DNA of 64,000 bases from Streptomyces sp. SirexAA-E (GTDB lineage Bacteria; Actinomycetota; Actinomycetes; Streptomycetales; Streptomycetaceae): positions 3,286,001 to 3,350,000 of the forward strand of contig NC_015953.1 in NCBI RefSeq assembly GCF_000177195.2, read 5' to 3'. Positions within the stretch are counted from its first letter, which is position 1. The number at the start of each line of letters is the position of its first letter. The notes under the pieces are model-generated. The model searched no databases and was not told the DNA's origin. It saw only the letters and a list, made by a program, of their open reading frames with translations. Positions 23,343 through 32,159 of the stretch are shown one piece after another. The position numbers were made by a program, and so were the translations under genes.

Positions 23343-24530
23343 CTACTCAGCTGGTGCGTTCGGCTCGCGTCGCCGACCGGAGGCGAATACGGCCGTGATG
23401 TTCTGGAGGGCATCGAGATCCGAGAGCGGGTCTCCCTCGACAGCGATGAGATCCGCGCGGTAGCCCGGAGCGATGCGGCCGGTTGTGGAGCCGAGCCCGA
23501 GGGCCGTGGCTGCGGCAGTCGTCGCCATGTTGATGATCTCGGCGTTCGCCAGGCCGAGGTGGGCGTAGAACGAGAGGGCCGACACCAGGCCGTTGAAGGT
23601 GGCACGCTGCACTCCGGCGTCCGTGCCGGCGATCAGCTTCACACCCGCGTCTGCCATCTGGCGTACCAGGTCGAACATCTCGGCGGCGCGCTCCTCACCG
23701 AAGATCGCAGGGAGCATTCGCCAGTGGGGGCTTACCGCAGGGCAGACGGTGATGCCACGGTCGATGATCTGCTGGACCACGTCCCGGCGGAAGTCGAGGC
23801 CGTCGCCGGTCATCCACGTGCAGTGCTCGATGGTGTCCACTCCGGCATCCACGGCTGCGGTGATGCCGTCGGCTCCGTGCGCGTGGGCCGCGACGGGGAC
23901 GCCTGCCGCGTGAGCCTCATCTACGAGAAGTCGCAGTTCCGCTGCGGAAAACTGGGATTCGTGGCTTGCGGGCCCGCCCCGGGTGAGCCCGCCGCCAGTG
24001 ACCATGCATTTGATGACCCCAGCGCCTCGTTCGAGGTTGAGGCGGATGAGGGCGCGGATCTCGGCTTCGCCCGAGACCTCACCGCCGAGGAAGTGGCAGT
24101 GCCCGCCGACGGTGGTCAGGGGCGTGCCTGCGGAGACGATCCTCGGTCCTGGCGTGCGCTGGTCGGCAATTTCCGCAGCCAGGCGAAGTGCCAGTCCGTT
24201 CCGGTCTCCGAGGTCACGGGCCGTGGTGACGCCGCTGATCAGCAGTTCCTCCGCGCGACGGCGCATGTCCGCGAGCAGGGCCTCATCCGTCGAGTGCTGG
24301 AGAGCGGACACGGGGTCGGGGCTCCCGTCGAAAGCGAGGTGTACGTGGGCGTCGATCAAGCCGGGCAGAAGCGTGCCGTCGAACACCGACCGCGGCACGT
24401 CGGCGTCGGTCTGCTCCTCGATCTCCTTGCGCGGCCCCACAGCCACGATCGAGTCGCCCTCGATCAGGACGGCGCCGTCGTCCAGATACGTGCCCGTGTC
24501 GACGAGCACACGTCGTCCGCTAATCAGCAT
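23343..24530 (-). CDS. Metal-dependent amidohydrolase (imidazolonepropionase-like)
   Basis: 395 aa, full length for the family. The metal site is complete: DAHVHLAF (His62, His64), a strand with Lys in GVIKCMVTGGG, VAAHAHGADG, EHCTWM and GTDAGV with the catalytic Asp. The N- and C-terminal strands form the usual beta-sandwich. Relatives cut cyclic amides or Xaa-Pro dipeptides; the substrate here cannot be told. Its ATG 24530 lies inside the end of the membrane-protein gene (seven-base overlap) with AGGAGG upstream, so it is translationally coupled. No signal peptide, so cytoplasmic. Confidence 0.85.
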   Translation of the reverse strand: MLISGRRVLVDTGTYLDDGAVLIEGDSIVAVGPRKEIEEQTDADVPRSVFDGTLLPGLIDAHVHLAFDGSPDPVSALQHSTDEALLADMRRRAEELLISGVTTARDLGDRNGLALRLAAEIADQRTPGPRIVSAGTPLTTVGGHCHFLGGEVSGEAEIRALIRLNLERGAGVIKCMVTGGGLTRGGPASHESQFSAAELRLLVDEAHAAGVPVAAHAHGADGITAAVDAGVDTIEHCTWMTGDGLDFRRDVVQQIIDRGITVCPAVSPHWRMLPAIFGEERAAEMFDLVRQMADAGVKLIAGTDAGVQRATFNGLVSALSFYAHLGLANAEIINMATTAAATALGLGSTTGRIAPGYRADLIAVEGDPLSDLDALQNITAVFASGRRREPNAPAE

Positions 24531-25672
24531 GGTGCCTCCTTGATCGTGAGGGGGGTCGCGCGGTCTGTCACCAGCGCGTCGGACACCGCAATCAGTTGTT
24601 TCACATCTGCCGCTCGATCGCTCCCCAGCGTCATGGCGAGGGGGACCGCCCGGCGGGGCACGGGGGCCCCTTCCTTGATCCGGGCCGAAGCGCGCCGTAG
24701 CCGAGCTGCCAGCTCATCCGAGTCGGCGTCGGGCGCTGTGATGCCGGTGTCGTCTACCAGGAGGTACGGGCTGAGGGCGACCAGGCCGTCTCTGATCTCC
24801 ACGATGCGGCGGTGGTAGCGGCGGTGGACTCCCCGAGCGCGTCGTCGGTCGTGGGCGGACGAGGATGCCGGCGGCAGAACGTTGTCGGGGAACGCCTCGG
24901 CCAACAACTCCCAGAGGGCGGCGAGGCGCCGGTAATCACGTCGGTGCTGGAGCCAGAGTTTCGAAGAAGATATTCGGGCGCGGACCCCCGAGTAGGTGAT
25001 CCCGGCCGTGAACAGAAGGATGGATGCGACCAACAGGAACGCGACCGCAGCCATCAGACGCTGGGGTACCTCGATGTCCGCCCAGCGGACGGCCACGATG
25101 ACAGCCCTGATCGCGCAGGCCACGGCCATCGCGCCCAGACCAACAGCCGCCATCCACAGTCCTGTTGCGTGGGGGCGCCGGGACATTCGGGCGTAGGTGC
25201 GGGTCCACCTGGCGGCGAGGCCCAGGACGTACGTCAGGTAACACCCGGCTCCGCCGTAGAAGACAGCGATCTGCGGAACCGTCATGTCCGCGGTGCTGAA
25301 ACTGCCGGCGAAGACCTCGTGCGGCACCGATACGGCAGCCAGGGTGATGACCACCACGACGGCCACGACGGCGACCGCCTCCTTGTTCGCCCTGCGACGG
25401 CTCGCCTCCTCGTCAGCCGCAGAGTAGAGGTAGAAGCACGTCAGGAAGTACATCGAGACGATCAGCAGCACGTTCTGGACCAACTTCGCCGCCCCGTGCC
25501 CCGCCACCGTGTCGACGCCGGTCGCGCCTCCCGGCATAGCGATGGGGTAGGAAAGCGTGGCGCAGAGGAGGCAGAGAGTCACCGACCGCAGAGGCGCGTC
25601 GTGGGGGGTTCGCCACAGCTTGTAGAGCTTCCAGGCAAGGGCGCCCACGAGCCCCAGGAGTAGCAGTTCCAC
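24524..25672 (-). CDS. MAB_1171c-like membrane protein (DUF6545)
   Basis: 382 aa. About seven membrane segments fall in residues 1-225, starting with ELLLLGLVGALAWKLYKLW and including VVAVVVVITLAAVSV and LMAAVAFLLVASILLF. A soluble C-terminal part follows (about 240-382: RDYRRLAALWELLAEAFPDN, RRYHRRIVEIRDGLVALSPY). This layout fits the family that databases call MAB_1171c putative transporters, which often sits beside an ImmA/IrrE peptidase. Transport has not been shown to my knowledge, and a receptor role is equally possible. GTG 25672 starts three bases after the peptidase stop. Confidence 0.7.
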   Translation of the reverse strand: MELLLLGLVGALAWKLYKLWRTPHDAPLRSVTLCLLCATLSYPIAMPGGATGVDTVAGHGAAKLVQNVLLIVSMYFLTCFYLYSAADEEASRRRANKEAVAVVAVVVVITLAAVSVPHEVFAGSFSTADMTVPQIAVFYGGAGCYLTYVLGLAARWTRTYARMSRRPHATGLWMAAVGLGAMAVACAIRAVIVAVRWADIEVPQRLMAAVAFLLVASILLFTAGITYSGVRARISSSKLWLQHRRDYRRLAALWELLAEAFPDNVLPPASSSAHDRRRARGVHRRYHRRIVEIRDGLVALSPYLLVDDTGITAPDADSDELAARLRRASARIKEGAPVPRRAVPLAMTLGSDRAADVKQLIAVSDALVTDRATPLTIKEAPC

Positions 25673-25675
25673 GGG

Positions 25676-26335
25676 TTACAGCCATCCTCGCCGGTCTCCG
25701 AGGGCCGACTGCACACGCCGCAGAGACGGGTCCTCCGAGAGGGGCGTCGAGTCGTCCAGCACTGACGCCCACTCCAGGACGATCGTCGCCGCGAGTTCGA
25801 CGGAGCACTCCTCGCCGTCGTCGTACGTGCACCGGCGCGCGACGCGCTTGATCGTCTTGGGGTCGAATACCGGGAGCATGGCGGCCCAGCCCTCCACGAG
25901 TACGGCCGACTCTTCTTCGGGATCGAGCGCGGGGGTCTGCTCCGCCGCTTCGGCCGGCGCCTGCTCGGCGTCCTCGGCCTCCGCCACGAGGATGTGTCCT
26001 ATCTCGTGGAGCTTGATGTGATCTTGATGCAGGCGGGTCGTCTCCTGCTGGTACAAGATCACGTCGTAGTCGTCGTACTCGACCCACATCCCCGTCGGTC
26101 CTGGCTTCGGCATCGGTGCTTCCCGCAGGTAGAGGGGCCGACCACGCCGACGGCTGAGCGCCTTGCACAGCTCCTCCACGTCCAGCGGCGGATGAACACC
26201 GAGGTCTCGAAGTTCCCGACGTAGGAAGCGATGCAGGTCCTTTTCCACCGCCCGACGGCGGCCCGGTCCTCTTCGGGGCTCTCCGCCCCGGGTCGGCCCC
26301 GTGGGCTCAGTCCGAAGGATCTTCCCAGACCACAT
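25676..26335 (-). CDS. ImmA/IrrE-family metallopeptidase
   Basis: 219 aa. HEIGH at residues 110-114 is the zinc-binding motif, preceded by a helix and a LYLREAPMPKPGPTGMWVEY beta region typical of the family. In ICEBs1, ImmA cleaves the XRE repressor ImmR and induces the element; IrrE/PprI cleaves DdrO in Deinococcus. The C-terminal 90 residues are an Ala/Glu stretch, then a helical region (VELAATIVLEWASVLDDSTP). It is first in the three-gene operon. Its own promoter must lie in the 740-base region upstream. Confidence 0.8.
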   Translation of the reverse strand: MWSGKILRTEPTGPTRGGEPRRGPGRRRAVEKDLHRFLRRELRDLGVHPPLDVEELCKALSRRRGRPLYLREAPMPKPGPTGMWVEYDDYDVILYQQETTRLHQDHIKLHEIGHILVAEAEDAEQAPAEAAEQTPALDPEEESAVLVEGWAAMLPVFDPKTIKRVARRCTYDDGEECSVELAATIVLEWASVLDDSTPLSEDPSLRRVQSALGDRRGWL

Positions 26336-27077
26336 GACAAATCCCTTCTACCGGTTAGCTCCCCCCGAGCTAGGCGCGACCGCGCCGCTGACTCTCAGTC
26401 CCCTCCGCGTTGGCCCGGCGAGCGGAGTTGCCCTTCGGCTGCATCCAGCGCGACACCGTCGCGGCCCAGCAGGGGCCTAAACCGCATCGACGCCTCATGT
26501 CGCTCTAGCGAATGAGCAACGCATTCGCCACTCGCCGCGCCGAGGCTTCGGGAACTTCTTGGACAGTACGCGAAAGGTTAAGCAGAGATTGACCGAAAAC
26601 TCAGCAGCGGTCGGTTCAGCGAACGCATTCGCACTTCGCGACAAACTGCATAAAAAGCCCATGAGGGCATGCTGATCAACCCTCTGACGTGCGCTTTCAC
26701 CTGTCACCGCCGAGGGTGCGCCCCCAGGGGCCGATCGGCCACCCCGTTGTCAATCCGAGATACGTCACACCAAAACCCGACATGCGGTCGGTTACAAATA
26801 ACGCAAATCTCCCAAGTGGTCACACGCGGATAGCTCCACTATCAGACATAAGGCGTTAACCGGGCCAACCGCTCGAACGGACGTGATCCAGCCAGCTTCT
26901 TGACCTCGATGGGCGGCCCGGGAGGAAGCGTCAGACGATCAGCTCACCGCCCGGCGTTCCGCCGAACACCGCCGATCCGTCCGTTAACAGTCGCAAACTT
27001 CGCCGAGTGGAGGCTCGCGAGCGCGAAGGTGCGCGGCGGCCGTCCCACGGTCTCGACTGCGGAGGGTCCACGGAGGC
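26336..27077. other. Intergenic region of lower GC with short repeats
   Basis: 742 bases without a convincing gene. It is clearly less GC-rich than its surroundings, especially 26500-26890. AACGCATTCGC occurs at 26518-26528 and 26622-26632, the second within a near-palindrome (GCGAACGCATTCGC). GCGGTCGGTT occurs near 26607 and 26786. A likely promoter/regulatory region for the peptidase operon; an origin or transfer site is possible but unproven. Confidence 0.5.
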
Positions 27078-27317
27078 TCACGCTTCTTCCGCCTCTATGA
27101 ACCTTCGCGCCTGTCGACGCAGGTCAGCCCAGCCGGTCATCCGCCCGGATCGCGCCACCCAGTAGGGGTGTGCCGCCAGGCGGGCCGAGAGGTATCGCAG
27201 CCTCGACCTGGCCGCCCACCCCAGGGGAGCCCGTTGCCCGTCGATCAGCTCGGCGTACGTCCGCTCCCAGTTCGCTTGAAGGAGTACCAGGTCACGAGGG
27301 AAGGGGAGAGGTGCCAT
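27078..27317 (-). CDS. Small hypothetical protein, 79 aa
   Basis: Start chosen at the inner ATG 27317; an upstream in-frame start at 27353 lies in sequence that looks non-coding. Basic and helical, with LVLLQANWERTYAELIDGQR and AARSRLRYLSARLAAHPYW. It follows the glycosyltransferase by 69 bases on the same strand and could be the last gene of that operon. No family recognised; its shape recalls short regulator-like proteins of Streptomyces clusters. Confidence 0.5.
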   Translation of the reverse strand: MAPLPFPRDLVLLQANWERTYAELIDGQRAPLGWAARSRLRYLSARLAAHPYWVARSGRMTGWADLRRQARRFIEAEEA

Positions 27318-27386
27318 ACACCCATTAGGCCATTTGTTCGATTTTTGCGGCAAGCGCGACTACCCGACCGTGGTGATTCGAGAGCG

Positions 27387-28265
27387 TCAGAAGACAGGCG
27401 GTCGCCCGGCCGTCGTGAGCCGGAGCACGGTTCGCCAGGACATGGGCTGCCTCGGGCCCTGTCCGCCGGCGAGCCCTTCGCGGAAGCCGGCGAGCGTGAC
27501 GCGGAGGGCTCGCCGGTCGCGGATGCGCCACAGGGTGATCAGGCTCCAGGTGGCGAGGTTGAAGGGGACGAGGAGGCGGGGCAGGTTGCGGCGGGCAACC
27601 CAGACGCGGTTGCGGGCGTTGAGCCGGTAGAAGGTCTCGTGCCGGGCCGGGTTGGTGGCGGGGTGGTGGACGACGATGTCGGGGACGTACCGGCCGGTGC
27701 AGCCCAGGTTCCACAGCCGCCAGGCCAGTTCGACGCCTTCGTGGAAGAGGAAGAAGTCACCGGGCCAGCCGCCGGCTCGGTCGTAGGCGTCGCGGCGGAC
27801 CATGACGACGCCCTCGGCCATGACGGTGACGATGCCGGGCCGGGTGGGGTCCGAGGCTCGGAGGCGGGGTACCCAGCGGCGGAGGGTCTCACCGGTCACC
27901 GGATCGCTGATGCGCGGCTGTACGTACGCGAGCTGGGGGTCGCGGTGAAGTTCGGCGATGAGCCGGGCGAGGGTGTCGGTGTCGGGCAGGTGGGCGTCGT
28001 TGTCGAAGAAGAAGAGGTAATCGCCCTTGACGTTGTCGGCCCCTACGTTGCGGCCTTCGGGGATGCCGACGTTCTCGGGCAACGTGACCGTGCGGACGCC
28101 TGTGGGGATCTGCTCAGGTTCGCAACCGTTGCCGACCACGACGACGTCGAGGTCGATGCCTTCCTGCGCGAGGAGCGAGGCCATGGCCCGGGGGAACTCC
28201 TCGGGCCGGTCGTTCATGGTCAGGACGACCGCGCCGACCGTGGGACGCGAGGCGCCGGTGCTCAC
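27387..28265 (-). CDS. Family 2 glycosyltransferase
   Basis: 292 aa. GT-A fold: residues 8-95 hold VGAVVLTMND, VVVVGNGCEP, a PENVGIPEGRNVGA loop and the metal/nucleotide motif FFFDNDAH (Asp88, Asp90). A later acidic FFLFHEGVELAWRLW motif is like the ED(V/I)DL motif of rhamnosyltransferase-type GT2 enzymes. It would add a sugar from an NDP-sugar to an acceptor. Last or next-to-last gene of the biosynthetic operon, starting 39 bases after the phosphorylase. A hydrophobic C-terminal stretch (LVPFNLATWSLITLW) may sit at the membrane. Confidence 0.85.
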   Translation of the reverse strand: MSTGASRPTVGAVVLTMNDRPEEFPRAMASLLAQEGIDLDVVVVGNGCEPEQIPTGVRTVTLPENVGIPEGRNVGADNVKGDYLFFFDNDAHLPDTDTLARLIAELHRDPQLAYVQPRISDPVTGETLRRWVPRLRASDPTRPGIVTVMAEGVVMVRRDAYDRAGGWPGDFFLFHEGVELAWRLWNLGCTGRYVPDIVVHHPATNPARHETFYRLNARNRVWVARRNLPRLLVPFNLATWSLITLWRIRDRRALRVTLAGFREGLAGGQGPRQPMSWRTVLRLTTAGRPPVF

Positions 28266-28304
28266 AAGGATGCCCTTCTGCTTCTGTTCACGAGGAGTTC
28301 AACC

Positions 28305-29111
28305 CTAGTGTTCGCCGAGGGGCGGCGGTGACGCCGTCGAGGTGTGGAGCGCTTGCGCCGCTGCGGCAAGCGCCGTGTGGAGTGCGTGTTCGGTGTCCGG
28401 CGAGTGCTGGCGCGGGCGGCGGTCGACGAGGGAGTCCGCGATGGCGAGGACGGTGGAGACGGCGACCGTACGGCAGTGGCCCACGGCGAAGACCGCGGCG
28501 GCTTCCATGTCGGCGGCGAGGATGCCTTCGGCTCCATACCGGGTGACTTCTGCCGTCGTCTCGCGGTACGGGGCGTCCGTGGTCCAGATCGGGCCCCGCG
28601 TGACCGGTAGGTCGTACGGGGCCAGCGCTTCGGCCAGGTACTGGGTGAGGGCGGGCGATGGTGAGGCCGTCCGGCCAGGTGGCAGGTAGTGGTGGGAGAG
28701 CCCTTCGTCGCGCAGCGCGCTCCTAGCCACGACGAGGGAGCCGGGGCGGAGGTCGCGCTGGAGGGAAGCGGCGGTGCCGACGGTGATGATCCGCTGGGTG
28801 CCGAGCGCGGCCAGCTGCTCGACGACGAGGCCGGCAGCCGGGGCGCCGAGGCCGAAGCCGCCGCACAGGGCAAATCTGCGGCCCTGGCCCTCGACCAGGT
28901 GCAGGCCGCCGCGCACCCACCCCGGGCGAGGGCGGGTGCGGTACGTACGCAGAGCGTGCCCCAGGATTCGCCCCTGGTAGAGGAGGACCACTCCGTCGAA
29001 CGTGGAGAGGTCCGCATCAGGGTCGGTGGTCCGGACGTACGCGGCGTGCTCGGCCGGGTCGGGTACGGCGGGAAGGGCGTGCTTGCCCGGGTGGAGGGGG
29101 AAGCCGTTCAC
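28305..29111 (-). CDS. Nucleoside phosphorylase family protein
   Basis: 268 aa. The PNP/UDP phosphorylase fold is visible: a CGGFGLGAPAAGLVVEQLAAL phosphate/nucleoside loop, ITVGTAASLQRDLRPGSLVV, and AADMEAAAVFAVG, the version of the EMExxA motif that binds the ribose. Such enzymes cut or form the bond between a base and ribose 1-phosphate. In this operon it could release or attach a base during assembly of a sugar-containing product. GTG 29111 overlaps the radical SAM stop. Confidence 0.8.
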   Translation of the reverse strand: MNGFPLHPGKHALPAVPDPAEHAAYVRTTDPDADLSTFDGVVLLYQGRILGHALRTYRTRPRPGWVRGGLHLVEGQGRRFALCGGFGLGAPAAGLVVEQLAALGTQRIITVGTAASLQRDLRPGSLVVARSALRDEGLSHHYLPPGRTASPSPALTQYLAEALAPYDLPVTRGPIWTTDAPYRETTAEVTRYGAEGILAADMEAAAVFAVGHCRTVAVSTVLAIADSLVDRRPRQHSPDTEHALHTALAAAAQALHTSTASPPPLGEH

Positions 29112-30913
29112 CCGAGGGTGCTCTCGCGCTCGTAGAGGGCGGTGGCCAGTTGCTGCTCGGCGGTGGTGTTGACGTGGTTGAGGGTGTGCCAGGGCAGGAC
29201 GGGCTCATCCATGTGCCGCAGGTGGCGGTCGTACGACAGGCCGCGCCGGGCGAGGGCCTCGACGAGCTGGTCCTTGGTCACCGTGTGCAGGTCGATGTTC
29301 GCGTCGTAGAGGTCTTCCAGGACCAGCCCGATCCGGCGGTCGCCTCGCGAGCAGATGACTTCGAGGTGCATGTGGCTGGCGCCGAGGTCGAGGACCCGGA
29401 AGTGCTGTTCGAGCTTCTCATCGCCGACGAGGTCGCGCAGGCGGTCCTCGATCTGGGCGGTGTAGGTGTGGACGAGGTCGGGGTCGCTCATCCGCAGGCG
29501 CTGGCTGGCGGTGCCGGGCTTGGGCATGAACTGGTGGAGCTTGACGATCACCGTGCCGTCGGGGTGCCCGAGCCGGTCCAGGACGTCCTGGGCGTAGTCG
29601 GCGATGGCGAGGCGGTCCGCGTCGCGCTCGCCGGGCGCGCCAACGATGAAATAGAGCATGACGGTGTTGACGTCCTTGCTCTTGCGGCACAGTTCGATGG
29701 CGTTGTCGACGCGTTCGCGGCGCTGGGTCTTGCCGTACATCGCGACGAGGTCCGGGGAGGCCCACTCGGGGGCGATGGTGATGATGCCCCGGGCCTGGTC
29801 CAGGTTCAGCTCGGTGAACAGGTGCCCGAACTCTTCGAGTTCGGTGACCGACTCCAGGTAGTCCGCGGTGAGTTCGTCCGCCCGGATGGAGCCGATGATG
29901 GTGGTGACCGTCTCCCCTTCGGCTGCCGCCCGGCGGGCGTAAGCGCTGATGTGGTCCAGGAGTTCGCGGCGGTGTCGGTACTGGGTGAACGTGGGCGAGC
30001 TGATGATGATCCGCCGGATCTTCTGCGCTTCGAGCCGGTCGATGTAGTCCTTGAGCATGCCGATGGGTGCGTGGCGGAACGGGGGGACGCCGAGGTTGCA
30101 GAAGTCGCAGGAGTGCCGGCAGCCGAGGGTGGGGTGGATGCCGGCGGCGGTGCCGTCGCTCTTGGGGTAGACGAAGTGGGCGGGGTGCAGCTCCCGTACG
30201 GGGAGGTAGGCGGGGCTGGCCTTCGTGGGAACGGTCAGCTTCTTCGGGGTGACCGCGGCGACGCCGCCGCCGGGCAGGTACTCGCAGGTGTACAGCGACG
30301 GTACGTACAGGCCGGGGATGCGGGCCAGCTTCTCGTACAGGCTGACGCCGCTTCCGGGCTCCTCGCGGTGGGCGTGGACGACGCGCAGCAGTTCGAGCAG
30401 GGATTCTTCGGCTTCGCCGAGGGCGATGACGTCGAGGTAGTCGGCCATGGGCTCGGGGTCGGCGAGGCCGGAGTTGCCGCCGACGACGAGTGGGTGCTCG
30501 CCGGGGATCCGGTCGGCGCTGCGGCGGGGTACTCCGGCGAGGTCGAGCTGCTGGAAGACGGAGTGCAGGCTGCCGGAGTTGATGACGGAGACGCCGATCA
30601 CGTCCGCCGTGCCGACGGGTAAGGGCGACTCGATGCTGCGGTAGACCTCCCCTTCCGGCGTGGTCACGTGGTTCCCCTCGCGGACCAGGCACTCGTAGTG
30701 CAGGGCGCGCTCGGCGACGGCGGGGACGTCCTTCGTACGGTTGATGAGGTCGTGCAGGCCCATGGGACCGTTGCCCATCAGGCTGAAGGCGTGGCCGTAC
30801 GGGATCATGAAGACCATCCGCAGCAGTCCGCCGGGGTCCTTGGGTTCGTACGGGTCGACCAGGTGGATCTCCCGGTCGCGGATGCCGTCGATTTCGGCTC
30901 GGAGCTGGGACAT
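29108..30913 (-). CDS. B12-binding-like radical SAM enzyme
   Basis: 601 aa. CRHSCDFC at residues 265-272 is the Cx3Cx2C site for the 4Fe-4S cluster that cleaves SAM. Residues 95-180 (GTADVIGVSVINSGSLHSVF, PLVVGGNSGLADPEPMADYL, GEAEESLLELL) have the Rossmann-like pattern that precedes the radical domain in B12-type enzymes, but I do not see the DxHxxG cobalamin motif. The C-terminal 130 residues are an extra domain. It could do a C-C, C-S or methylation step on a sugar or nucleoside; the reaction is unknown. Start ATG 30913 overlaps the aminotransferase stop. Confidence 0.8.
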   Translation of the reverse strand: MSQLRAEIDGIRDREIHLVDPYEPKDPGGLLRMVFMIPYGHAFSLMGNGPMGLHDLINRTKDVPAVAERALHYECLVREGNHVTTPEGEVYRSIESPLPVGTADVIGVSVINSGSLHSVFQQLDLAGVPRRSADRIPGEHPLVVGGNSGLADPEPMADYLDVIALGEAEESLLELLRVVHAHREEPGSGVSLYEKLARIPGLYVPSLYTCEYLPGGGVAAVTPKKLTVPTKASPAYLPVRELHPAHFVYPKSDGTAAGIHPTLGCRHSCDFCNLGVPPFRHAPIGMLKDYIDRLEAQKIRRIIISSPTFTQYRHRRELLDHISAYARRAAAEGETVTTIIGSIRADELTADYLESVTELEEFGHLFTELNLDQARGIITIAPEWASPDLVAMYGKTQRRERVDNAIELCRKSKDVNTVMLYFIVGAPGERDADRLAIADYAQDVLDRLGHPDGTVIVKLHQFMPKPGTASQRLRMSDPDLVHTYTAQIEDRLRDLVGDEKLEQHFRVLDLGASHMHLEVICSRGDRRIGLVLEDLYDANIDLHTVTKDQLVEALARRGLSYDRHLRHMDEPVLPWHTLNHVNTTAEQQLATALYERESTLG

Positions 30914-32139
30914 CAGCCGTTCTCCTTGGCGGTGGTGGTGGCGGGCTGGAGCTGGGCGACGTCGGTGGTGGCCCGGCGGACGGCGTCGTGGACCTGGGCC
31001 TCCTCGTCCTCGGTCATCTGCGGATGGAGGCAGGGGCACAGCAGGCGGGCGGCGAGCTGCTCGGCGCGCGGGCAGCGCTGGCTGGCGGTGTGGGCGCGGA
31101 TGAGGTCGTGGCCGAGGTAGGTGACGGGGTCGGAGACGATGCTGCCGACCCCGTACCGGTCGGCGAGCACGTCCATCAGCTCGTCGCGGCCCCGGCCCGC
31201 CCACGCTTCGGGGACCAGAAGGTTGTGCCGGTAGTAGAGGTGCAGGCCCTTGTCGAGCGTCGGAGGCAGGGTCAGCTCGGGAATGTCGGCGAGGGCCGCC
31301 GTACGCTCGTGAGCCCGGGTGACCCGGGCGGCGTTCATCTCGTCCAGGCGCGCGAGCTGGATCAGCCCGACCGCGGCCTGGGCCTTGGTCAGCAGCTGGT
31401 TGGTACCCCAGCCCGCCCGTCCGCCGTACGTCTGCAGCCCGCGCAGCCGCTCGGCCAGGACGTGGTCGTCGGTGGTGACCATGCCGCCCTGGCCGAAGGT
31501 GGTCATCAGCTTCTTGGACTCGAAGGAGAACACCGTCGCCCAGCCCTCGGACCCGACGCGTGCTCCGGACGGGGTCCGGCCGCCGCAGGCGCGGGCGGCA
31601 TCCACGATCACGACCGGCGGCCCGTGCACCGGGTGCGGGTGGCGGGCGGCCAGTTCGACGAAGCGGCCGATGTCGGCGCTCGCGCCGTTCCAGTGGGTGA
31701 CCAGGATCGCCCTCGTCTGCGGGCCGATCCGCTGCTCGGTGTCGGCGAGGTCGAGGTTGAGGGTGACCGGGTCCGGCTCGGCCAGGACGAGTCGGCCGCC
31801 CTGCCCGATGACCGCGATGTGCGGGCCGACGAAGTTGATCGCGCAGGAGATCACCTCGTCCCCCGGCTGCAGCTCCAGGGCTCGGAGCACCATCTCCATA
31901 GCGGTGCCGCCCGAGTTGAACGCCAGGGCGTGACTCGCCCCGGTGTAGCGGGCGAAGGCGTCCTCGAAGCTGGTGACGTACTCGGCGCCGCGCCAGCCCG
32001 TACGCCAGCTCTCCGAACCGAAGACGACCATGCGGATGGCGTCGTGCTCGGCTCCCGTGTACCAGCCGCCCTGGGCCGGCTCGAACGGGATCGTCAACGC
32101 TGCGGTGGTGCGGGGAACGGTGCTGCGGTTGGTTGGCAT
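30913..32139 (-). CDS. DegT/DnrJ/EryC1/StrS aminotransferase
   Basis: 408 aa. PLP enzyme of the family that aminates keto-sugars and keto-cyclitols. ALAFNSGGTAMEMVLRAL binds the phosphate, DEVISCAINFVG follows, IVDAARACGG gives the Asp180 that pairs with the pyridine N, and FSFESKKL holds the Schiff-base Lys (209 or 210). Length and order are normal. It points to an amino-sugar or aminocyclitol product from this operon. ATG 32139 starts 20 bases after the isomerase stop. Confidence 0.85.
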   Translation of the reverse strand: MPTNRSTVPRTTAALTIPFEPAQGGWYTGAEHDAIRMVVFGSESWRTGWRGAEYVTSFEDAFARYTGASHALAFNSGGTAMEMVLRALELQPGDEVISCAINFVGPHIAVIGQGGRLVLAEPDPVTLNLDLADTEQRIGPQTRAILVTHWNGASADIGRFVELAARHPHPVHGPPVVIVDAARACGGRTPSGARVGSEGWATVFSFESKKLMTTFGQGGMVTTDDHVLAERLRGLQTYGGRAGWGTNQLLTKAQAAVGLIQLARLDEMNAARVTRAHERTAALADIPELTLPPTLDKGLHLYYRHNLLVPEAWAGRGRDELMDVLADRYGVGSIVSDPVTYLGHDLIRAHTASQRCPRAEQLAARLLCPCLHPQMTEDEEAQVHDAVRRATTDVAQLQPATTTAKENG

Positions 32140-32159
32140 CGGCGTTCTCCTCGTACGGG

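Noticed and set aside
26495..26707. 70-codon minus-strand frame in the low-GC region
   Set aside because: No ribosome site and no recognisable domain; the region looks regulatory.
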